Below are positions 32,200 to 41,619 of a stretch of DNA of 64,000 bases, piece by piece; the first letter of the stretch is position 1, and each line of letters starts with the position of its first letter. The notes below the pieces were generated by a model. It did not search any database. It saw only the letters and a list, made by a program, of their open reading frames with translations, and was not told where the DNA came from. This stretch comes from Pantoea cypripedii (lineage in GTDB: Bacteria; Pseudomonadota; Gammaproteobacteria; Enterobacterales; Enterobacteriaceae): positions 529,478-593,477 of the forward strand of contig NZ_MLJI01000003.1 of NCBI RefSeq assembly GCF_002095535.1, read 5' to 3'. Made by a program: the position numbers and the translations under genes.

Positions 32200-33228
32200 A
32201 TGAAAAAACTCACCCTGATTAAAGTGGCCGAACTGGCCGGGGTTGGAATTGCGACCGTCGACAGGGTGTTAAATGAACGTGGCGGCGTCCGGCCAGAAAC
32301 AGCGCGCAAAGTGTTGCGCGCCGCGCGTCAGGCGGGTTTGCAGCGTTTGCTGCCGGAGGAATCACAGCAACCGTGGCAAATTGAGGTCTTTTTAAGCAGC
32401 AACAACACCTGGTTTTTCCGTCAGCTGGCGGAGGAATTCGCCCATATTGCCGATCGGCTTGGCTATCGAAAAATTAAATTATTCCGTACGCTGGTGGCGG
32501 AATCACAACCCGAAAAGCTGGCAGAAAAGATAAATAAAAGTAGTGAGTTGCGCGACGGTATTATCGTCTTTGGTCACGATTATTCGGTTATTCACCAGGC
32601 ATTATCAGCGTGCCAACAAAAATCGGTTCCGGTGATTTCACTCGCCACTGACTTACCCGAATCGCATCGTTTATGTCATGTGGGAATAAATCAATATCAG
32701 GCCGGGCGCACTGCCGGTTTATTAATGAGCCGCAGTATGCCGACGGAAGGCGACGTCATTATGGTCAGTGGGCGTTTTGATTTTCGCGCCCATATTCAAC
32801 GTATTTCCGGTTTCCGCGATGCTATCAGCCAGCGCGCCCCCTGGCTGCGGCTGCGTGAAGTGCTGGCCGGTGAAGATGAACGCCACAAAATACGCACCCT
32901 GTTACACCAGACATTACAGCAATCAAACAATGTGGTCGGCTTATATAATTCCGGCGACAGCAATAGCGATATCAGCGAACTGCTGCACCAACATGGTCTG
33001 GCTGGTCACTGCTGCTATATCACCCATGAGCTGTATGATGTGACGCACCGTTTATTACAGGAAGACGTGCTGGCCTATACCCTCGACCAGAACGCACGCC
33101 AGCATGCGGAGCTGGCCACACAGCTGCTGCTGCGTCATCTGGAGCAAGGCTACCAGCCTGATTTATATCAGGATGGCAGCGTAGAACTAAGGATTGTCAC
33201 CGCCGAAAACCTCCCGCACAATCGATAA
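32200..33228 (+). CDS. LacI-family transcriptional regulator
   Basis: The 342-residue protein begins with the LacI headpiece (Ile-Lys-Val-Ala-Glu-Leu-Ala-Gly-Val-Gly-Ile-Ala-Thr-Val-Asp-Arg-Val-Leu-Asn) and continues as a sugar-binding-type effector domain. The Asp in the Val-Asp-Arg segment is typical of a sub-branch that responds to sugar acids and polyols. It is divergent from the dehydrogenase operon, and so could regulate it. Confidence 0.85.
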   Translation: MKKLTLIKVAELAGVGIATVDRVLNERGGVRPETARKVLRAARQAGLQRLLPEESQQPWQIEVFLSSNNTWFFRQLAEEFAHIADRLGYRKIKLFRTLVAESQPEKLAEKINKSSELRDGIIVFGHDYSVIHQALSACQQKSVPVISLATDLPESHRLCHVGINQYQAGRTAGLLMSRSMPTEGDVIMVSGRFDFRAHIQRISGFRDAISQRAPWLRLREVLAGEDERHKIRTLLHQTLQQSNNVVGLYNSGDSNSDISELLHQHGLAGHCCYITHELYDVTHRLLQEDVLAYTLDQNARQHAELATQLLLRHLEQGYQPDLYQDGSVELRIVTAENLPHNR

Positions 33229-33244
33229 AACTCTGTACAGAGTG

Positions 33245-33262
33245 GTAGCGGCGCGATTTATC
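33245..33262. repeat. Single REP unit in the leader of the OsmC-family gene
   Basis: GTAGCGGCGCGATTTATC, one copy of the palindromic repeat, lies 29 bases before the OsmC-family start codon and just before its AAAAGGAG ribosome site. Confidence 0.7.
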
Positions 33263-33291
33263 AGGCTTAAACAGCAAAAGGAGCGACAACG

Positions 33292-33753
33292 ATGGCAGCA
33301 CGGGAACATCATTATCAGGTGACGGTTCGCTGGACCGGCAATCGCGGTGACGGCACCGCCAGTTACACCGCTTATGATCGCAATGGCGAGCTGCTGGCGA
33401 ACGGCAAACCCACCATGCCGCTGAGTGCCGATCCCGCCTTTCGAGGTGACGCAACACGCTGGAACCCGGAAGAGTTGCTGCTGGCAGCAGCCTCAGCCTG
33501 CCATAAGTTGTGGTATCTGCATCTATGCGCTGATGCCGGAATTATTGTCGAAGGTTATGAGGATGCAGCAGAAGGGACGATGGTGGAAGGCACGCGCGGT
33601 CGGTTCACACAAATCACCTTAAAACCGCGCATTACCTTGCGCAACCCGGCGGATGCTGACCGCGCGCGGGGGCTGCATCATCAGGCTCATGAGGCCTGTT
33701 ATGTTGCCAACTCCTTTAACTTTCCAGTGAACTGCGAACCCCGCTTCGATTAA
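33292..33753 (+). CDS. OsmC-family peroxidase-like protein
   Basis: The 153-residue protein has the two conserved active-site cysteines of the family, in Ala-Ser-Ala-Cys-His-Lys-Leu and in His-Glu-Ala-Cys-Tyr-Val-Ala-Asn-Ser. These reduce organic peroxides in OsmC and Ohr. The His after the first Cys and the Trp-Asn-Pro-Glu-Glu-Leu-Leu segment put it with a general OsmC-like branch rather than Ohr. It stands alone between the LacI gene and a convergent cyclase gene three bases away. Confidence 0.85.
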   Translation: MAAREHHYQVTVRWTGNRGDGTASYTAYDRNGELLANGKPTMPLSADPAFRGDATRWNPEELLLAAASACHKLWYLHLCADAGIIVEGYEDAAEGTMVEGTRGRFTQITLKPRITLRNPADADRARGLHHQAHEACYVANSFNFPVNCEPRFD

Positions 33754-33756
33754 GTT

Positions 33757-34833
33757 TCAGGCCGCGCCGGCCAGCGCAGGTTGCCACAACCGCACCCCGT
33801 TACGTCCGGCGCGTTTCACCTGATACAAGGCTTCATCGGCATGGCGTAACCAGTAGCCGAGCGATTCCGAACTGGCGGCAGCGGCAATGCCAATACTGAC
33901 CGAGCAACTGTAATCGGCTGACGCGGGCAAACGCAGCTGCGCAATCTTTTCTTTCAAACGTTCCGCCAGCGCCACCACCGATTCATCACAAGCGTGATGC
34001 ACAATCACCCCCAGCTCATCGCCGCCAAAGCGGGCCGGAATATCCTGTATCCCAACATAATTGCGCAACAACGCCGAGATTTCCGCCAGCAAAAAGTCAC
34101 CAGCTTCATGGCCCCAGGTATCGTTGACCGCCTTAAAATTATCGACATCGATCAGCAGCAGATAGGCGGAACTGTCGCCCCGGCGCGTGCTAAGGAATTC
34201 GCTCTCCAGTCGCCGTTCGAACAAGCGCCGGTTGGGGATTTCTAACCCCGGATCCATCAGCGCGATGCGCTCCAGTTCGCGGTTACGTTTGCGCAATTGC
34301 CAGGTCAGATTGTAGGAAGCTACGCTCAGCGCCAGCATATACACCGTCGCCAGGGGCAACGTCAGCCAGACTGTCTGGGTACTGAACGCCCAATGGAAAC
34401 TCGTGCCATCGAACAGCCACACCACCATAAAGGCGCAAAAGAATGCCTGAAGGGCCGCCAGCAGTTGCGCCCCACCGCCTGCGGCATAGCGGTCTGAAGC
34501 CAGCACCGCCATGATGACAAACGACGGCATCGGACTCATTCCCATCAGCGCCACCCAGATGCCACCAAAAGCCGCATCCAGGGTCAGATTCCGTCTCTCC
34601 GTCGCGGTGGAGTCTTCCGCACGTAACGCGAGGCGATAAGCGACCCAGGGCCAGATAAAGGCGTTGATAAATAACAAACCACAGAATGCCAGGCCGCGAT
34701 TCATTTCCAGCAGCACCGAGAGGATCGGGAAAAAACACAGGATCGTGCCAAGCTGGCGCATCAGGAACATGCGACGGACGAAGCGTACAGAACGTCGCTT
34801 CAGGTGGTTATCATCAGGTGAGTAGTAATTCAT
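33757..34833 (-). CDS. MASE2-domain diguanylate cyclase with GGDEL motif (DgcC/AdrA-like)
   Basis: The 358-residue protein has an N-terminal MASE2 membrane domain (about 15-180) very like that of E. coli DgcC (AdrA), including the Arg-Phe-Val-Arg-Arg and Trp-Pro-Trp-Val-Ala-Tyr segments. A GGDEF domain follows from about 190, with the active-site sequence Gly270-Gly-Asp-Glu-Leu274 in place of GGDEF. The aligned inhibitory site Arg-x-x-Asp is lost (Gly261-Ile-Gln-Asp), so product inhibition is probably absent. DgcC drives cellulose production in relatives. Confidence 0.86.
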   Translation of the reverse strand: MNYYSPDDNHLKRRSVRFVRRMFLMRQLGTILCFFPILSVLLEMNRGLAFCGLLFINAFIWPWVAYRLALRAEDSTATERRNLTLDAAFGGIWVALMGMSPMPSFVIMAVLASDRYAAGGGAQLLAALQAFFCAFMVVWLFDGTSFHWAFSTQTVWLTLPLATVYMLALSVASYNLTWQLRKRNRELERIALMDPGLEIPNRRLFERRLESEFLSTRRGDSSAYLLLIDVDNFKAVNDTWGHEAGDFLLAEISALLRNYVGIQDIPARFGGDELGVIVHHACDESVVALAERLKEKIAQLRLPASADYSCSVSIGIAAAASSESLGYWLRHADEALYQVKRAGRNGVRLWQPALAGAA

Positions 34834-34963
34834 TCACAGGAAATATCAGATCGTCAAGAAATCCAGTTTATCGGAAAAGCACGAACCCGAGCGGACTTTT
34901 TCAGATTTTTTCCCTTGTGCATTAGTAACAGAATAAATTTCTAACGATCTGCGAGTAAAACCA

Positions 34964-34995
34964 GCATCGCAGGCCATACAGGCGGCCCGCGATGC
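34964..34995. terminator. Terminator of the chemoreceptor gene, probably bidirectional
   Basis: GCATCGC (34964-34970) and GCGATGC (34989-34995) pair, with further pairing of GGCC inside. T-rich sequence follows on both strands. Confidence 0.75.
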
Positions 34996-35004
34996 ATTTT
35001 TTAT

Positions 35005-36840
35005 TTAGCGGGCAGTTCCCTGTAAACGGAACTGTGCCACCAGACGTTCCAGCATCACCGCCTGTTCTTCCAGCGAGTTAGCCGAAACCGATGAAGCGCT
35101 CACCAGAGACGCGTTTTGCTGAGTGGTGGTATCCAGTTCACCCACCGCGCGGGCAATCTGTTCAATACCGCGACTCTGCTCATCCGAGGCTGCCGAAATC
35201 TCTTCCATGATTTCATTAACGCGCGCAATGCTGCTGAGGATGTGATCCATGGTTTCACCGGCGCGTGCCACCTGCTGATGACCATTGCTAATGCGGCTGA
35301 CCGATTCGCTGATCAACTGTTCAATGTCTTTTGCGGCCTGCGAGCTACGCTGCGATAAGTTACGCACCTCACTTGCTACCACCGCAAAGCCACGGCCCTG
35401 TTCACCGGCGCGCGCCGCTTCGACCGCCGCGTTCAGAGCCAGGATATTGGTCTGGAAAGCGATGCTGTTGATCACTGCGGTGATATCAGCGATTTTCTTC
35501 GAACTTTCCGAAATCTCGCCCATGGTACTCACCACATCCCGTACCGCGACACCGCCCTGATTGGCATTGCGGGTGGCCTCTGCGGCAATCTGGCTGGCCT
35601 GACGGGCGTTTTCAGCATTGTTTTTCACCGTCGCGGTGAGCTGCTCCATGCTGGCGGCCGTTTCGACCACCGCCGCCGCCTGCTGTTCGGTACGCGAAGA
35701 CAGGTCAAGGTTGCCCTGATTGATGGCACTGGCCGCGTGCGACACGCTGCTGACGCTGCTTAACACATCGCCAATCATGCTGCGCAACCGTTCGTTCATT
35801 CTCCCCATCGCCGACGTCAGCTTGCCGAGTTCATCATGACGATCGGTGGCAAACTGCGAGCTAAGATCGCCATTGGCAATGCGCTCCGCCAGTTCAAGGT
35901 TATGAAAGACCGGCTGAGTAATCTGGCGGATGATGTACCAGGCCACCAGAACACCAAACAGAATCGCCAGCCCGCCAATCAGCAATAACAGCGCCGAGGA
36001 ACCGTTAGCCAGTTCATCATTGCGTGCTTTCACGATGGTGATGATTTGTTTGATCGCCGCACTGCTTTTATCGCCCGCGACTTTCACGCCATCTTCCGCG
36101 CTACGCAGCTGCGTATAAGCCTGTGCTGACTGCAGACTGAGATCTTTAAAACGTTCGGTATCCTGCCACAGCGCGTTAAATCCACCCTGCTGTTCCGGCG
36201 GTAATTGCGCCAGCAGCGCCTTCATCCCTTGTTCCGCCTGGCTGAAATGGGTTTCCAGCGTTTTGCGCAACGGTTCGCTGACGTTAAAACGCAGCGCCAG
36301 CGCTTCTTCGCGCACGTTGCTGATGGCGAATAACTGGTCGTAGATTTGGTTGGTCAGTTCAGGAGTGGCAACCGGGGTACGGATCAGTTGCGTATAGCGT
36401 GAGGTGGTGTCCTGCTGGCTGATGCTATCGAGCTGCGCGCGCAGGCTATTAAGCTGCTGTGTCGCCTGGGTCATCGCCCCAATACGCTGCTGAAAATCCG
36501 CCAGATAAGTACTGATATTGCGGATGATTTCCGTGCCGCCATCTGACCAGTTAAGCTTTTTGGCCTCATCGGTGAGTTGCTGCGCGTGAGTCACATACTT
36601 CGCCATTACCGCGCCTGACGCATCATCGCCATAGAGATATTTAAGGCGGTTAATTTTCGCCTGGAAGACCTCAATATTGATGTCATAAATCAGGTTGGTT
36701 TTCTGATAGATATTATGGATTTCATTAAAGCGCTGCACACTCAGCCCGGAGGCTAGCGCCACCAGCAGCAGCACGATGCCGAATCCCGCCGATAATTTTC
36801 TGGTGATGCGCACGTTCCGCAATCGCGATACCAATCCCAT
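35005..36840 (-). CDS. Methyl-accepting chemotaxis protein
   Basis: From the ATG at 36840 (GGAG ten bases upstream) the receptor has 611 residues: membrane segment (about 15-37), a mostly helical periplasmic domain (about 38-280), a second membrane segment (about 282-305), a HAMP domain, and the signalling domain with the highly conserved hairpin tip [20 protein letters not shown]. The C-terminal Asn-Trp-Glu-Thr-Phe pentapeptide for methylation enzymes is absent. The ligand is unknown. The open frame to 36927 is not used. Confidence 0.92.
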   Translation of the reverse strand: MGLVSRLRNVRITRKLSAGFGIVLLLVALASGLSVQRFNEIHNIYQKTNLIYDINIEVFQAKINRLKYLYGDDASGAVMAKYVTHAQQLTDEAKKLNWSDGGTEIIRNISTYLADFQQRIGAMTQATQQLNSLRAQLDSISQQDTTSRYTQLIRTPVATPELTNQIYDQLFAISNVREEALALRFNVSEPLRKTLETHFSQAEQGMKALLAQLPPEQQGGFNALWQDTERFKDLSLQSAQAYTQLRSAEDGVKVAGDKSSAAIKQIITIVKARNDELANGSSALLLLIGGLAILFGVLVAWYIIRQITQPVFHNLELAERIANGDLSSQFATDRHDELGKLTSAMGRMNERLRSMIGDVLSSVSSVSHAASAINQGNLDLSSRTEQQAAAVVETAASMEQLTATVKNNAENARQASQIAAEATRNANQGGVAVRDVVSTMGEISESSKKIADITAVINSIAFQTNILALNAAVEAARAGEQGRGFAVVASEVRNLSQRSSQAAKDIEQLISESVSRISNGHQQVARAGETMDHILSSIARVNEIMEEISAASDEQSRGIEQIARAVGELDTTTQQNASLVSASSVSANSLEEQAVMLERLVAQFRLQGTAR

Positions 36841-36941
36841 GTTTCCCACTCCTGCGTTTTTCGTTTTTGTTAAGTTTGCTGCTGGAGTTATCGGAGGAAT
36901 TGCGGAATTGTTTATCGTAAGGTGCACAAAAATGCGCGAGT

Positions 36942-36973
36942 CATCACACCGCCCGCAGCGGGGCGGCGTGATG
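36942..36973 (-). terminator. Terminator of the fabF/efflux operon
   Basis: CATCACACCGCCC pairs with GGGCGGCGTGATG (one mismatch, five-base loop) directly after the fabF stop, followed on the minus strand by a T-containing stretch. Confidence 0.75.
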
Positions 36974-36982
36974 TTGGGTAAT

Positions 36983-38260
36983 TTATCCCTGCCAGCGACG
37001 GAAAATCAGGCTGGCATTGACCCCGCCAAAGCCAAATCCATTGGAAAGCACGTACTCCATCGGCATCGGGCGAGCCGTCAACGCTACCAAATCAAGACCG
37101 GCGGCCGCCTCGTCGGGCTGATGCAGATTCAGCGTCGGCGGTGCCAACTGGTCACGCAGCGCCAGGATGCTGAAAATCGCCTCAACCCCGCCTGCCGCAC
37201 CCAGCAAATGCCCGGTCGCGGATTTGGTTGAAGTGATCGCCACGGGATTGTCGGCGAAAACTGAACGGATCGCTGCCAGCTCACCTTTATCTCCTACCTG
37301 CGTTGACGTGGCGTGCGCGTTGATATGCTGGATAGCGTCAGGCGTGATCCCTGCCTGACGAATCGCCGTCTCCATCGCCCGGCGAGCGCCGCTGCCATCT
37401 TCCGGTCCGGCGGTCAGATGGTAGGCATCAGCGCTGGTGCCATAACCCACTACCTCCGCCAGCGGTGTAGCACCACGCTCCAGCGCATGCTCCAGCGATT
37501 CAATCACCAGCAAGCCCGCCCCTTCGCCCATCACAAAACCGTCACGCTGCTGATCAAAAGGACGCGAGGCGCTGGCGGGTTGATCGTTAAAACCACTGGA
37601 AAGCGCTTTCGCCGCGGCAAAACCGCCGAGGCTAACGCGATGGATTGCCGCCTCGCTTCCGCCACACAAAGCAATATCCGCCTCGCCACTGCGAATCAGC
37701 CGCGCGGCATCACCAATCGCCTGCGCACCGGCGGCACAGGCGGTGACGGGCGCGCCAATCGGGCCGCGAAAGCCATGCGCAATCGAAACATGACCGGCGG
37801 CCAGATTGGCTAAAAACGAGGGCACGGTGAACGGTGATAAACGGCGCGGACCGCGATTGTTGGTGGTTTCTACCGCCGCCGCGATTTCGTTAAAGCCGCC
37901 GATACCGGTGGCAATGATGGTCGCGGTACGCTCACGCAGCGCCTCCAGCTGTGGGAACCAGTTGGCCTGCGTCAGGGCTTCCTGAGCCGCAACCAGCGCG
38001 AATTCGATAAAGCGATCCATTTTTTTGCGCTCTTTGGCCGGGATAACCGCCAGCGGGTCAAAACCATGTTGCGGATCCTGTTCAACCGAAGGCACCTGGC
38101 CCGCCACTTTGCAGGGAATATCCTGCGCGATAGCTTCAGGTAACGGGCTGATGCCGGACTGCCCTTTCACCAGGTTACGCCAGACATGTTCCACACCACA
38201 TCCCAACGGGCTGACAATACCCATGCCAGTCACGACGATGCGCTTTAATGAGATATCCAT
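36983..38260 (-). CDS. fabF: Second FabF-type 3-oxoacyl-ACP synthase II in an efflux operon
   Basis: The 425-residue enzyme elongates acyl-ACP by two carbons. Catalytic residues are intact: Cys175, His316, Lys346 and His351. The gatekeeper region near the C-terminus (Asn-Gly-Phe-Gly-Phe-Gly-Gly-Val-Asn) is normal. The housekeeping fabF usually sits in the acpP cluster; this copy is the last gene of an operon for a drug exporter, 21 bases after emrB. An extra FabF in such a place suggests a target substitute against a fatty-acid-synthesis inhibitor, with the pump. Alternatively, the enzyme may help to make an exported compound. Confidence 0.88.
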   Translation of the reverse strand: MDISLKRIVVTGMGIVSPLGCGVEHVWRNLVKGQSGISPLPEAIAQDIPCKVAGQVPSVEQDPQHGFDPLAVIPAKERKKMDRFIEFALVAAQEALTQANWFPQLEALRERTATIIATGIGGFNEIAAAVETTNNRGPRRLSPFTVPSFLANLAAGHVSIAHGFRGPIGAPVTACAAGAQAIGDAARLIRSGEADIALCGGSEAAIHRVSLGGFAAAKALSSGFNDQPASASRPFDQQRDGFVMGEGAGLLVIESLEHALERGATPLAEVVGYGTSADAYHLTAGPEDGSGARRAMETAIRQAGITPDAIQHINAHATSTQVGDKGELAAIRSVFADNPVAITSTKSATGHLLGAAGGVEAIFSILALRDQLAPPTLNLHQPDEAAAGLDLVALTARPMPMEYVLSNGFGFGGVNASLIFRRWQG

Positions 38261-38281
38261 ATGATCTCCGGATAGTGAGAC

Positions 38282-39841
38282 TTAAGTTTTTGGCACTTTC
38301 ATAAACGGCACCAGCAAGGCGGCGATAAAAAACCCGATCATGATTAGCCAGAAAGCGTCCGCGAAAGCCTGGGTTTTGGCTTCGCGGAGCGTAAGTGCCG
38401 CAAGATTTTTCAGCGCGGCGGTCTGTGCAGCATCGGGGCTGAAGCCCTGTTTTATCAGTGCTGCGGTGGAAGATTGCATAAATTCGCCCAACGACAGACT
38501 GGCGCTATTGAGATGGTCCGCGAGGCGACTGTAATGCAGGTTTGTTCGATCATTAAGTATAGTGCCGCACAGCGCGATGCCGATGGCGCCGCCCAGGTTG
38601 CGCATCAGATTAAACAACCCGGATGCCAGTTTGAGACGCGCTGGCGGCAGGCTGCCGAGGGTCAGCGTCACCGTCGGTGCCACCGCGAACTGCTGGGCCA
38701 TGCCGCGAAAGGCCTGCGGCAACAACAGTTGTTCTGCACCCCAGTCGTGGGTGATAGGTACAAAGCTGTACATCGATACACCAAAAGCAATCAACCCGGC
38801 GGCCAGCAGCCAGCGCAAATCCACCCGATTGGCTAACCAGGAATACAGCGGGATAGAAAGCACCTGAAACAGGCCGGTGGAGAAGATCGCCAGCCCAATT
38901 TGCAATGCGCTATAGCCGCGCACCGTGCCGAGAAACAGCGGCGTCAGATAGATGGTGGCAAAAATGCCGACCCCGGCCATAAAGGAAAAATAACAGCCGA
39001 GGGTAAAGGTGCGGTCTTTTAACGCGTATAAATCCATTACCGGTTGCTTGTGACGCAGCGTGCGCACAATAAACAGCACCCCGCAAATCAGCGCCAGCCA
39101 GCCGGTGAGGGTCAGTGTACTATCATCAAACCAGCCCCAGCGCGGACCTTCTTCCAGCGTGTATTCCAGGCATCCCAGCGACACCGCCAGCAGGACAATG
39201 CTGAGATAATCGGCACCACGCAGCAACGAGGTATCCGGCGAATCAATGTTCACCAGCGCGGGCACGGCGAACGTGATGTAGATACCCGGCAGGATGTTGA
39301 TAAAGAACAGCCAGTGCCAGTTAAAATTCTCGGTGATCCAGCCGCCGACGGTAGGGCCAAGGGTAGGTGCCAGCGAGGCCAGACCGCCGATGGTGGCGGC
39401 AGCGATCACCCGCTGTTTTCCCTGAAAGAACGCAAACGCCGTGGTGAACACCAGCGGAATCATCGAACCACCCGCCAGCCCCTGCAACGCGCGGAAGGCA
39501 ATCATGCTTTGAATATTCCACGCCCAGCCGCATAACACGCTCATCAGGGTAAAACCTGCTGCTGAGGCGGCGAATAGCCAGCGCGTAGACATCACCCGAG
39601 CCAGCCAGCCGGAAAGCGGGATGATGATGATCTCTGCAATCAGGTAGCTGGTCTGCACCCAGACGGTTTCATCATCACCTGCCGATAGCCCCCCGCCGAT
39701 ATCCCGTAACGAGGCGGAGACGATTTGAATATCCAGCAAGGCGATAAACATCCCCAGACACATGGTGGCAAAGGCAATCACCTTCTGGCTGACCGGCATC
39801 TGCAATGTCGGGATGGCAGGCAGAGCCGTCTGGTTGCTCAT
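38282..39841 (-). CDS. emrB: EmrB/QacA-type drug efflux transporter
   Basis: This 519-residue, 14-segment MFS antiporter is of the DHA2 family, with the motif-A region Gly-Trp-Leu-Ala-Arg and the motif-C region Leu-Ala-Pro-Thr-Leu-Gly-Pro-Thr-Val-Gly-Gly-Trp-Ile. With EmrA and an outer-membrane TolC it would expel hydrophobic compounds. The start overlaps emrA by four bases. Confidence 0.9.
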   Translation of the reverse strand: MSNQTALPAIPTLQMPVSQKVIAFATMCLGMFIALLDIQIVSASLRDIGGGLSAGDDETVWVQTSYLIAEIIIIPLSGWLARVMSTRWLFAASAAGFTLMSVLCGWAWNIQSMIAFRALQGLAGGSMIPLVFTTAFAFFQGKQRVIAAATIGGLASLAPTLGPTVGGWITENFNWHWLFFINILPGIYITFAVPALVNIDSPDTSLLRGADYLSIVLLAVSLGCLEYTLEEGPRWGWFDDSTLTLTGWLALICGVLFIVRTLRHKQPVMDLYALKDRTFTLGCYFSFMAGVGIFATIYLTPLFLGTVRGYSALQIGLAIFSTGLFQVLSIPLYSWLANRVDLRWLLAAGLIAFGVSMYSFVPITHDWGAEQLLLPQAFRGMAQQFAVAPTVTLTLGSLPPARLKLASGLFNLMRNLGGAIGIALCGTILNDRTNLHYSRLADHLNSASLSLGEFMQSSTAALIKQGFSPDAAQTAALKNLAALTLREAKTQAFADAFWLIMIGFFIAALLVPFMKVPKT

Positions 39842-40869
39842 GGCAAGGGCTTCTCATCAACCGTTACCGTCACTGACAGCCCAGGGCGCAGCAGACCGAG
39901 ATTCGCCGCATCCCCCTCCAGCGCGATACGCACCGGTACGCGCTGAACAATTTTGGTGAAATTACCGGTGGCATTTTCCGCAGGCAGGATACTGAAACGC
40001 GAACCGGTAGCCGGAGACAGGCTGACAACATGGCCGCTAAAGGTACGCCCCGGCAGCACATCGGCAACGATCTGCGCCTTTTGTCCCGCCTGTAAATGCG
40101 CCAGCTGGTTCTCTTTAAAATTGGCATCCACCCATAATCCCTGCGCGGGCACCAGCGACAGCAACTGGGTGCCACTGGTGACATAAGCCCCTGACCAGGC
40201 GCGTCGGTTGCCGATCACGCCATCGAAAGGCGCACGGATTTCGGTATAGCTCAGGTTGAGTTTTGCCATTTCCAGCCCCGCCTGCGCCTGGACCAGCGCC
40301 GCCTGGGTCTGCTTTTCACGCGCATCCAGCACCATCAACTGACGCACGGCGACGTTTTTGTCGGCGCGCGCCTTACCCTCCTGGGCCACCGCCTGATGAT
40401 AATCGGCCTGCGCATATTCGCGGGTTTGCGCCGAAACGATAGAATTCAACGCCAGCGCACCATAACGTCGGCTGTCCCCGGCCGTTTTCTCCGTCACCGC
40501 CTGAGCGGCATTCACCGCCGCAGACGACCCGACAATGGTCGCCAGCTGCAATTCACGCGTAGCGGCGATATCGGCCAGTGCCGCCTGTTGCGCATCCACC
40601 TCACCACTGGCCTGCATCAGCGCGGCCTGATAATCACGCGCGTCGAGCCGCACCAGCAGCTCGCCTTTTTTCACGCGCATGTTGTCCTGCACCGCAATAT
40701 CCTGCACGTAGCCCGCCACTTTGGCGGAGATGGCGCTAATATCACCACCAACATAGGCATCATCGGTTGACTCGATAAAGCGACCCGATTGCCACCACCA
40801 CAGGCCGTAGCCGGATGCCAGCACCGCCGCTGCAATAACCACCACCGGAATCACCACGCGTTTGTTCAT
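39838..40869 (-). CDS. emrA: EmrA/HlyD-type periplasmic adaptor
   Basis: The 343-residue membrane fusion protein has one N-terminal membrane helix (Val-Val-Ile-Pro-Val-Val-Val-Ile-Ala), split lipoyl parts (Asp-Asp-Ala-Tyr-Val-Gly-Gly, and Ile-Arg-Ala-Pro-Phe-Asp-Gly-Val-Ile), and a coiled-coil hairpin. It bridges EmrB and the outer membrane. ATGA overlaps join it to both neighbours. Confidence 0.9.
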   Translation of the reverse strand: MNKRVVIPVVVIAAAVLASGYGLWWWQSGRFIESTDDAYVGGDISAISAKVAGYVQDIAVQDNMRVKKGELLVRLDARDYQAALMQASGEVDAQQAALADIAATRELQLATIVGSSAAVNAAQAVTEKTAGDSRRYGALALNSIVSAQTREYAQADYHQAVAQEGKARADKNVAVRQLMVLDAREKQTQAALVQAQAGLEMAKLNLSYTEIRAPFDGVIGNRRAWSGAYVTSGTQLLSLVPAQGLWVDANFKENQLAHLQAGQKAQIVADVLPGRTFSGHVVSLSPATGSRFSILPAENATGNFTKIVQRVPVRIALEGDAANLGLLRPGLSVTVTVDEKPLP

Positions 40870-41411
40870 GGCTGCTCGCCTTTTTGCGTCTGCGGCATAA
40901 ACTTCAGCGCGGCCTCACCCGCGCGTTTTTTCTGCAAATATTCGTGCCGATAGTGCAGGATGGGAGCCGCTGCGGGGGCCGGAACCATGCTGTATTTATC
41001 TGAGGTGATCGGCTGTCCGGTGGTGCTATCCACCATAATGGGCTGCACCGGACGCTGAGTGGCGGTTTCCACCAGCTGCATCTGACGACCTTCCGGCGAG
41101 AAATGGCGGCTCCCCCATTCTGCCAGCGCCAGCATCACCGGCCGGAAATCCCGTCCCAGTTCGGTGAGACGGTATTCGTAACGCGGCGGCGTGCTGCTGT
41201 AGCACACCTTTTCCAGCAGACCATCTTCCACCAGCTCTTTCAGGCGGCGGGACAGGATGTTAGGCGCGATGTCGGCGCTTTTCTGGAACTCATCAAAACG
41301 GGTAAATCCGGCAAAGGCATCGCGCAGGATCATCATGCTCCAGCTGTCGCCAATCCTCCCGAGGCTGCGTGCAATGGGGCATGGGGTCTGACAAAGCGGT
41401 TCGTTTTTCAT
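40866..41411 (-). CDS. HxlR-family repressor of the efflux operon
   Basis: The 181-residue winged-helix protein has the N-terminal Cys7-x-x-x-Cys11-Pro-Ile of HxlR proteins and a core with Phe-Asp-Glu-Phe, then Ile-Ala-Pro-Asn-Ile-Leu-Ser-Arg-Arg-Leu-Lys-Glu-Leu. Such proteins usually sense reactive chemicals by cysteine modification. It is the first gene of the operon and overlaps emrA by four bases. A perfect inverted repeat lies 40-70 bases before its start, suggesting autoregulation of the whole operon. Confidence 0.87.
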   Translation of the reverse strand: MKNEPLCQTPCPIARSLGRIGDSWSMMILRDAFAGFTRFDEFQKSADIAPNILSRRLKELVEDGLLEKVCYSSTPPRYEYRLTELGRDFRPVMLALAEWGSRHFSPEGRQMQLVETATQRPVQPIMVDSTTGQPITSDKYSMVPAPAAAPILHYRHEYLQKKRAGEAALKFMPQTQKGEQP

Positions 41412-41451
41412 GGTGCTGGCTCAGATAAGGTCTTAATGCGCACAGATTTCC

Positions 41452-41480
41452 ATAGTCACTTTCAAAATGCAAGTGACTAT
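41452..41480. promoter_or_regulatory. HxlR operator candidate before the efflux operon
   Basis: ATAGTCACTT (41452-41461) and AAGTGACTAT (41471-41480) form a perfect ten-base inverted repeat with a nine-base centre. It lies at promoter distance from the HxlR start at 41411. Confidence 0.65.
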
Positions 41481-41535
41481 ATTGACGGCAGCTCAGAGTG
41501 CGAAGTGATTGAGTCAGGTGGATAGGGCCTGCCCA

Positions 41536-41587
41536 GGTGCGCATGAATGCGCACCCTACAGGAGTAAGGTCGGCATTTATGCCGACC
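41536..41587. repeat. Two adjacent hairpin repeats of a second REP-like type
   Basis: GGTGCGCAT/ATGCGCACC (41536-41555) and GGTCGGCAT/ATGCCGACC (41568-41587) are two perfect hairpins with nine-base arms and two-base loops, 12 bases apart. They differ from the GTAGCGGCG type but share a CCCTAC flank, so may be another family. Confidence 0.75.
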
Positions 41588-41619
41588 AGGCCAATAACCG
41601 CACGGAACCGTAGCGGAAA

